This document shows positions 22,403 through 26,764 of a DNA stretch of 26,764 nucleotides, piece by piece. A program made the position numbers and the translations under genes. Within the stretch, counting starts at the first letter, position 1. Each line of letters starts with the position of its first letter. A model generated the notes under the pieces. It ran no database searches. It had not been told where the DNA came from and worked only from the letters and a program-made list of their open reading frames with translations. The stretch comes from CAZART01 sp964487555 (lineage in GTDB: Bacteria > Bacteroidota > Rhodothermia > Rhodothermales > VXPQ01): assembly GCA_964487555.1 (NCBI GenBank), contig CAZART010000073.1:1-26764 (forward strand), given 5' to 3'.

Positions 22403-23446
22403 ATGAAGCTCTCTCGCCGCAAATTCTGTGTACTGGCCGGACTGGCCGTATCATCCGCGCCGAGGACGGACGCGTTCGCCGGTAGCCGCGCACCGGATGC
22501 GCCCTTAAAGCCGCATCGCCTGAAAGAGGGCGACACCATCGGGCTCATCAGTCCTGGCGGCGCCATCTTTAACCCATCTGACGTCGAGGTAGTGCGGGAG
22601 ACGCTGTCGGACATCGGCCTTAAAACCGTCCTCGGCCGGAACGCCCTCCATCGAAAAGGCTATCTCGCCGGCACCGACGCCCACCGGGCCGAGGATATTA
22701 ATCGGATGTTCGGCGATTCAGGTATCGACGGTATCATAGCACTCCGCGGCGGATGGGGCAGCAATCGAATCTTGCCGCTCCTCGGGTACGACGTGATCCG
22801 CGCCAACCCAAAAATCTTGATGGGTTACAGCGACGTTACGTCCTTGCTGGTGGCCCTCTATGCGCGGTGCGGTCTCGTAAGCTTTCACGGTCCTGTCGGC
22901 ATCTCGACCTGGAATACTTTTACCGTCGACTACGTCCGGCGCGTCCTCTTCGAGGGCGAAGCAGTAAAGATGGCAAATCCACGACACGTCGGCCCGCCGC
23001 TCGTGCAGATGCAAGATCGGATACATACCGTTACGCCCGGAACCGCGCGCGGCCGGCTCATCGGCGGTAATCTCAGCGTCCTCGTCTCGATGATGGGATC
23101 GCCGTACCTGCCTGACTGGGATGGGCACATCCTCTTCCTGGAAGACACCGATGAAGAGGTCTATCGGATAGACCGGATGTTAACACAGTTGTCCCTGGCC
23201 GGAATTCTTTCCCGACTGGCCGGCATCGTCTTCGGGAAATGCACGAACTGCGAACCAGAGAACAACGCCAGATCACTCACGCTGCGGCAAGTATTCGACC
23301 ACCATTTCCGATCTCTCGGAATACCGTGCTGGTACGGTGCCATGATCGGCCACATCGGCGATAAGTTTACCATTCCCATCGGGGTGCGGGCGGAGATCGA
23401 CGCCCATGCCGGAACCATCACCCTGCTCGAGCCGGCCGTTCTATGA
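22403..23446 (+). CDS. Exported LD-carboxypeptidase (peptidase S66 family)
   Basis: A 347-residue protein starting at the ATG at 22403, where a twin-arginine-type signal begins (SRRKFCVLAGLAVSSAP, Arg5-Arg6), so export by Tat is likely. The S66 fold follows: N-terminal LKEGDTIGLISPGG at 39, ALRGGWGSNRILPLL at 113, the nucleophile in GYSD (Ser143), Glu247 in LFLEDTDE and His317 in MIGHIGD, the expected Ser-Glu-His triad. S66 enzymes cut the L-Lys/meso-DAP to D-Ala bond of tetrapeptides in cell-wall recycling. LdcA-type enzymes are usually cytoplasmic, so an exported copy suggests action on periplasmic or foreign peptidoglycan fragments. It is transcribed alone. Confidence 0.9.
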   Translation: MKLSRRKFCVLAGLAVSSAPRTDAFAGSRAPDAPLKPHRLKEGDTIGLISPGGAIFNPSDVEVVRETLSDIGLKTVLGRNALHRKGYLAGTDAHRAEDINRMFGDSGIDGIIALRGGWGSNRILPLLGYDVIRANPKILMGYSDVTSLLVALYARCGLVSFHGPVGISTWNTFTVDYVRRVLFEGEAVKMANPRHVGPPLVQMQDRIHTVTPGTARGRLIGGNLSVLVSMMGSPYLPDWDGHILFLEDTDEEVYRIDRMLTQLSLAGILSRLAGIVFGKCTNCEPENNARSLTLRQVFDHHFRSLGIPCWYGAMIGHIGDKFTIPIGVRAEIDAHAGTITLLEPAVL

Positions 23447-23587
23447 TTCGACGGCTCCCTACGATACAATCGGCCGACGTGCGCAGTATGACCGGGCGTT
23501 CGCGCTGAATATCGTTCACAAAGGCGTCTCTTCCGCACCGTGCTCGGCAACTGGAGGGACGCGTGTTCTCACGCATAGTGAATCCCT

Positions 23588-24103
23588 CTACTTTTGCCGC
23601 CGGTAGTGCACCGTCATGAGCTCGTTCCACTTCCCGTCCGTGTCTTGCATGAAGGACGTCAGCGTCCGGTAGTCGTCCGTCTTGAATTCGATGACGTCCC
23701 TGTAATTCGCCATTTTGCCCTCCATCTCGAAATCGGGTCCCTCGCTGTTGAGCGTGAGCACACGTTCGGCGGCATCGAGCTCGCCGTCGTAGACCCACTG
23801 GTTTGTCATCATCGAGCCGACCCACGAGCCCACGAAACGCTTCTTTCGCGGATCATAGCCGAGGGTCATGATGCTCGTCCCGGTGCCGCCGCCCGGCATC
23901 TCGCCCGCGCCCTCGGCAATGATCCAGATCCCCCCGAGCGAGCGTACGCTCTCGGATCCCGTGACTCTCTCGACCGGCTGATCCGGTCCCATCGCCGTCT
24001 CGCTCTCGTACGTCCAATCCCCGACGAGCTTATGCAGCCATTCGTGTTCTTTCTGCGGTTCGGCCTTCATCATCGGTTCCTGTTTTCTTTCGGTCGCTTC
24101 CAT
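23588..24103 (-). CDS. DUF1579 family protein
   Basis: A 171-residue soluble protein. Its ATG is preceded by AGAGGA about 7 bases upstream, a good ribosome site. It has the DUF1579 pattern: an N-terminal HEWLHKLVGDWTYES segment, 'SLGGIWIIAEG' near 60, TLGYDPRKKRFVGSWV near 82, and a C-terminal FKTDDYRTLTSF. The fold is a lipocalin-like barrel of unknown ligand. There is no signal peptide. The gene converges with the LD-carboxypeptidase across 141 bases that hold no other recognisable gene. Confidence 0.87.
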   Translation of the reverse strand: MEATERKQEPMMKAEPQKEHEWLHKLVGDWTYESETAMGPDQPVERVTGSESVRSLGGIWIIAEGAGEMPGGGTGTSIMTLGYDPRKKRFVGSWVGSMMTNQWVYDGELDAAERVLTLNSEGPDFEMEGKMANYRDVIEFKTDDYRTLTSFMQDTDGKWNELMTVHYRRQK

Positions 24104-24115
24104 GGGTTTATCCTC

Positions 24116-24356
24116 TAGTGGTTATAAACCGGTGTGTGGGTCAGTTCTCTTGAAGTAATCGCCGTAAGGTCGCGGCTCTCACGGTCCGCTGGAGAGGCGT
24201 GATGAAAGATGTGCGCATGTACTGGGGTGCCATTGATGAGGAGTCCCTGGATGGGTAGATGGAAGAACGGCGTCCATGAGACGAGCGCCTAGAGAGCTTT
24301 TAGTCGGCCTCTGGCGAAATGGATCCTTGTTTATCGAATGCTTCCACATGGCCGGT
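24116..24356 (-). other. Spacer with a possible C-terminal coding remnant
   Basis: On the minus strand one frame stays open for about 56 codons from an in-frame TAG near 24293 to a TAG directly before the DUF1579 ribosome site. It includes a plausible protein-like run (GLLINGTPVHAHIFHHASPA). It has no start codon in a sensible place and I recognise no family. It may be the tail of a lost gene once cotranscribed with the DUF1579 gene, or chance. Confidence 0.25.
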
Positions 24357-24911
24357 CTACGTCGTAGGCCTCGGTATGGTGAAGCGCGGCGTCGCACCGA
24401 CCACTTCCCGGCGCTCGAGAACGTTTCCGTCGAGAATCACCACGGCGGCCCACGGTGCGTCGTTAGAAAGCATCGTGGCATTCCACCGTATACTTTCGGT
24501 ACTGTTTGGACGCAGTGTAAGACGCTTCGAAGGTTGATTCACATCGAGATTGTCGGCGCGCACAGCAAATGTGTGGGGGCCGTCACCGGAGGCGGTCAGT
24601 TGGAGCGTGACTTCGCCGTTTTCGTCCGTTTCCTCCCTGACGGCGAAATCGACCGAGTGGCCGGGCCGCAGATCGACGTAGTGGGCGCCTCCAGGCAATG
24701 CCGTGATGCGTACCCTCTGCTTGCCCGAGCGCACCATGTACCTGCTTTCGGGCAGAAATAAGCGAAAGCCTCCGTCGGTGTCGACGTCAATCTGGACAAC
24801 CCGCCCGGTGGCGGTATCCGTTCCCACAAAGAGAGCCTTGCGGGCGAGCGTGCGGGGGGCACTCCTGTCGTGAAGCATCTCGTGCATCTTCTGATCGGGC
24901 GCTTCGAACAA
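24357..24911 (-). CDS. Truncated protein of unknown function, beta-rich C-terminal part
   Basis: Up to 184 codons on the minus strand from a TTG, or fewer from the internal ATG codons. The frame continues upstream without a start as far as a TAG near 25016. Composition and hydrophobic alternation (FRLFLPESRYMV, HYVDLRPGHSVDFAV, TLQLTASGDGPHTFAV) suggest a beta-sandwich tail of a larger exported enzyme or carbohydrate-binding protein. No signal peptide is present. Its 5' end overlaps the KbaZ-like fragment on the other strand, an arrangement that intact genes rarely have, so I treat it as a gene cut by deletion. The family is not recognised. Confidence 0.45.
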   Translation of the reverse strand: MFEAPDQKMHEMLHDRSAPRTLARKALFVGTDTATGRVVQIDVDTDGGFRLFLPESRYMVRSGKQRVRITALPGGAHYVDLRPGHSVDFAVREETDENGEVTLQLTASGDGPHTFAVRADNLDVNQPSKRLTLRPNSTESIRWNATMLSNDAPWAAVVILDGNVLERREVVGATPRFTIPRPTT

Positions 24912-25104
24912 CGCATGACACTGCTGGCCGTCTGTCCAAATTCCGACGCCGTCACCCGGGCCGCGCTCCTCGCTGCGAAAGAGGCCGATGCGCCGCTGTT
25001 TCTGGCGGCCACTCTAAATCAGATCGACGTTGATGGTGGCTACACCGGTTGGACACCCGAGATATTTACGGCATTCTTACGCGAGGAGACGCAGCGGATC
25101 GGTA
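24870..25104 (+). pseudogene. N-terminal fragment of a KbaZ/GatZ-like tagatose-bisphosphate aldolase subunit
   Basis: From a GTG at 24870, about 78 residues match the start of the KbaZ/GatZ family: 'MKHLVHLLIGRF', TLLAVCPNSDAVTRAALLAA and the hallmark ATLNQIDVDGGYTGWTPE. Full members have over 400 residues, so more than three quarters is missing. After about residue 78 the frame runs on to 25268 with a sequence unlike the family. A different protein tail takes over in another frame. KbaZ/GatZ supports the class II aldolase KbaY/GatY in tagatose (galactitol or amino-sugar) catabolism, and relatives act as sugar epimerases. Confidence 0.8.
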
Positions 25105-25293
25105 TCAAGGGAAGAGAAGGTCCGCAGCGAATATATGGCCCTGCTAGAGAATCACGCGGAATATCTGGGTGGAAAGGGACGCATAGACGTGCAGGACAAA
25201 TTGCTCGAGCCGCTGACGGTCCAGGCTTTCAACCTCCCGCTCGAGGTGCTCCGAAAGATCTATTATGAAAACGCCGCACGCCTGATTTCATGA
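25102..25293 (+). pseudogene. C-terminal fragment resembling an amidohydrolase (TIM-barrel) enzyme
   Basis: In the frame shifted from the KbaZ-like head, residues ending 'NLPLEVLRKIYYENAARLIS' resemble the end of amidohydrolase-2 family enzymes, where a 'xxIxYxNAxRL' helix is typical. The preceding segment (SEYMALLENHAEYLGG) fits the last helices of such a barrel. No metal-binding His/Asp motifs remain. The junction with the KbaZ-like head is near 25100 and is abrupt, as expected of a deletion joining two genes of one catabolic operon. Confidence 0.55.
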
Positions 25294-25436
25294 ATACGCT
25301 TCATTTCCCATCCTTGCATAGAAGCATCTTCGCTTCATGTATCACGCCGCGGCCGGCCGTGCAGCTTGCCATAGACGGCCGCACCGACGACGGATGGTAC
25401 AGTCTCGGAAGATTCACCATCCGTGAAGAGAACTAG
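25290..25436 (+). pseudogene. Short ORF, probable fused gene remnants
   Basis: A 48-residue frame whose ATG overlaps the stop of the amidohydrolase-like tail (ATGA), which looks like an original operon junction. The first 17 residues (MNTLHFPSLHRSIFASC) could be the head of a following gene. The rest (VQLAIDGRTDDGWYSLGRF then TIREEN) reads like the tail of a larger extracellular protein. It is too short for either, so a second internal deletion is likely. It could also be a genuine small protein; the evidence is thin. Confidence 0.4.
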
Positions 25437-25495
25437 ACGGCGCGCCCCGAGTCAGGTGGCCGTACGAGAGAAGAGAACATTCGAGGCCTTCAAAA

Positions 25496-26764
25496 ATGGG
25501 AAAATCGATACTCGTAGTGCTGTGCATCGCCTGTTTATCCGCACGAGACGCCGCCGCGCAGCAGGCTGTGCTGAACGTCGACAAACAAAGCATCAAGACC
25601 TATCCCTTCGGCGATCCCGATCCGGTCCCGATCCTATATAAGAACCCGAAGGCGTATCCATATTTCCGATTTGACGGCTTCAGCCACACCGCGGAGCAGC
25701 AGCCATGGACGGTTGTTCATCTGGAAAACCCGTACATCGACGTAACGGTGCTGCCCGAGGTAGGGGGCAAGGTATGGGGAGCTCTGGAGAAAGCGACAGG
25801 AAATGAGTTCATCTATAAGAACGAGGTACTCAAATTCCGGGACATCGCCGTGCGAGGGGCGTGGACGTCCGGGGGTATCGAGTACAATTTCAGTGTGTAC
25901 GGCCATTCACCCACGGTCGCAACGCCGGTGGATTATGTCGCGCGCACCAATGAGGACGGCAGCGCGAGGGTCGTCATAGGGGCAACGGACTGGACGTCTC
26001 GAACCCTGTGGCGAGTGACGATGACCGTTCCGAAAGACAAGGCCTATCTGCAGATCGACAACCTGTGGTTCAATCCTACGCCGCTGAATGGGCTCTGGTA
26101 TCACTGGCTCAATGTGGCAGCCGAAGCGCGGCATGACTTGCAGTTCTTCTTCCCCGGGGATCATTACATCGGTCATGGCGGCGACGCGCACGCCTGGCCG
26201 ATCGACGAGCAGGGACGTGACCTCTCGTACTACCGAAACAACGATTTCGGAGGCAACAAGTCATACCATGTGCTCGGACGATTGGAAGACTATTATGGAG
26301 GGTACTGGCATGACCTCGACTTCGGTTTCGGCCACTGGGCGCCTTACGCCGACGCGCCGGGAAAGAAGATATGGATCTGGTCCCTCTCGCGGTCGGGCGC
26401 CATCTGGGAAGACCTGCTGACCGACACCGACGGGCAATACGTGGAGGTGCAGGCCGGATGGAAGTTCAACCAGACGGACGGCTTGACCGAGACGCCCTTC
26501 GCACAGACCTTCTTCCCGCCGTACGCGGCCGACCGGTGGACGGAGACGTATTTCCCGGTTAAGGGGATTGGCGGCATGGTAGATGCCTCGCGGCATGGCG
26601 TGCTGAACGTCACGCGAGAAGGAAGCACACTGGAGATAGCCGTGAATGCCCTCCAGCGCCTCGATGACAGCCTCACCGTAACACTGGACGGCCGGCCATT
26701 TTATGCCGACCGGTTGGTTCTCGAGCCTATGGAAGTGGCTCATCGCGTGCTGGAACTTCCGAAT
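25496..26764 (+). CDS. Exported DUF5107 domain protein (5' part; runs off the window)
   Basis: 423 codons from an ATG at 25496, still open at the last base. A signal peptide (SILVVLCIACLSARDAAAQQ) begins at residue 4. The mature part matches the DUF5107 domain: YPFGDPDPVPIL near 35, HLENPYIDVTVLPEVGGKV near 75, then TSGGIEYNFSVYGHSP and NLWFNPTPLNGLWYHW. The domain is related to the galactose mutarotase-like fold, and full proteins usually continue into TPRs. These proteins occur in carbohydrate-utilisation regions, which agrees with the sugar-enzyme fragments just upstream. No clear Shine-Dalgarno site is seen. Confidence 0.85.
   Translation, partial: MGKSILVVLCIACLSARDAAAQQAVLNVDKQSIKTYPFGDPDPVPILYKNPKAYPYFRFDGFSHTAEQQPWTVVHLENPYIDVTVLPEVGGKVWGALEKATGNEFIYKNEVLKFRDIAVRGAWTSGGIEYNFSVYGHSPTVATPVDYVARTNEDGSARVVIGATDWTSRTLWRVTMTVPKDKAYLQIDNLWFNPTPLNGLWYHWLNVAAEARHDLQFFFPGDHYIGHGGDAHAWPIDEQGRDLSYYRNNDFGGNKSYHVLGRLEDYYGGYWHDLDFGFGHWAPYADAPGKKIWIWSLSRSGAIWEDLLTDTDGQYVEVQAGWKFNQTDGLTETPFAQTFFPPYAADRWTETYFPVKGIGGMVDASRHGVLNVTREGSTLEIAVNALQRLDDSLTVTLDGRPFYADRLVLEPMEVAHRVLELPN

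Noticed and set aside
24179..24397. 72-codon minus-strand ORF in the spacer after DUF1579
   Set aside because: Composition unlike a protein; a neighbouring frame looks slightly better but also lacks a start.

Overview
The window looks like a scaffold from a GC-rich, Gram-negative member of the Bacteroidota/Rhodothermota side of the tree. Three things support this: an orphan type IX secretion (T9SS) sorting domain on the minus strand near 11 kb, a TIGR02999-type sigma factor paired with a Hanks kinase carrying TPRs, and many secreted or outer-membrane proteins with Sec signal peptides but weak Shine-Dalgarno sites. A block of 100 Ns at 3711-3810 marks an assembly gap inside a tandem repeat. 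No tRNA, rRNA, IS element or CRISPR array was seen.

Left part (1-10897, all plus strand): a MoxR/von Willebrand factor A (vWA) locus. It holds the last codons of a probable MoxR ATPase, a DUF58 protein, a BatA-like membrane vWA protein, a giant DUF4175-like membrane coiled-coil protein, a second membrane vWA protein with a glutamine-amidotransferase-like domain, and a secreted caspase-like protein whose catalytic Cys appears replaced by Ser. Two intergenic stretches (87-480 and 3562-4036) carry repeats.

Middle part (10952-21306): a minus-strand run of five exported proteins of unknown function (a 705-residue predicted outer-membrane barrel, a protein with a single CxxCH haem motif, and three others). 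It is divergent from a sigma factor gene and a transmembrane Ser/Thr kinase with C-terminal TPRs. In the sigma factor the usual acidic motif of region 2.2 reads NTTA, as in ECF sigma factors activated by kinase phosphorylation. My main proposal is that the kinase senses an envelope signal, phosphorylates the sigma factor and turns on the divergent exported operon. This is the best candidate for an undescribed system here.

Right part (21387-26764): a SAM methyltransferase, a Tat-exported LD-carboxypeptidase preceded by a 42-bp tandem duplication, a DUF1579 protein, then about 1.3 kb of gene fragments (the head of a KbaZ/GatZ-like protein joined to an amidohydrolase-like tail, plus other remnants), and finally the 5' part of a secreted DUF5107 protein running off the end. 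The fragments look like the remains of a sugar/uronate catabolic locus that lost DNA by repeated internal deletion, unless the joins are assembly errors.
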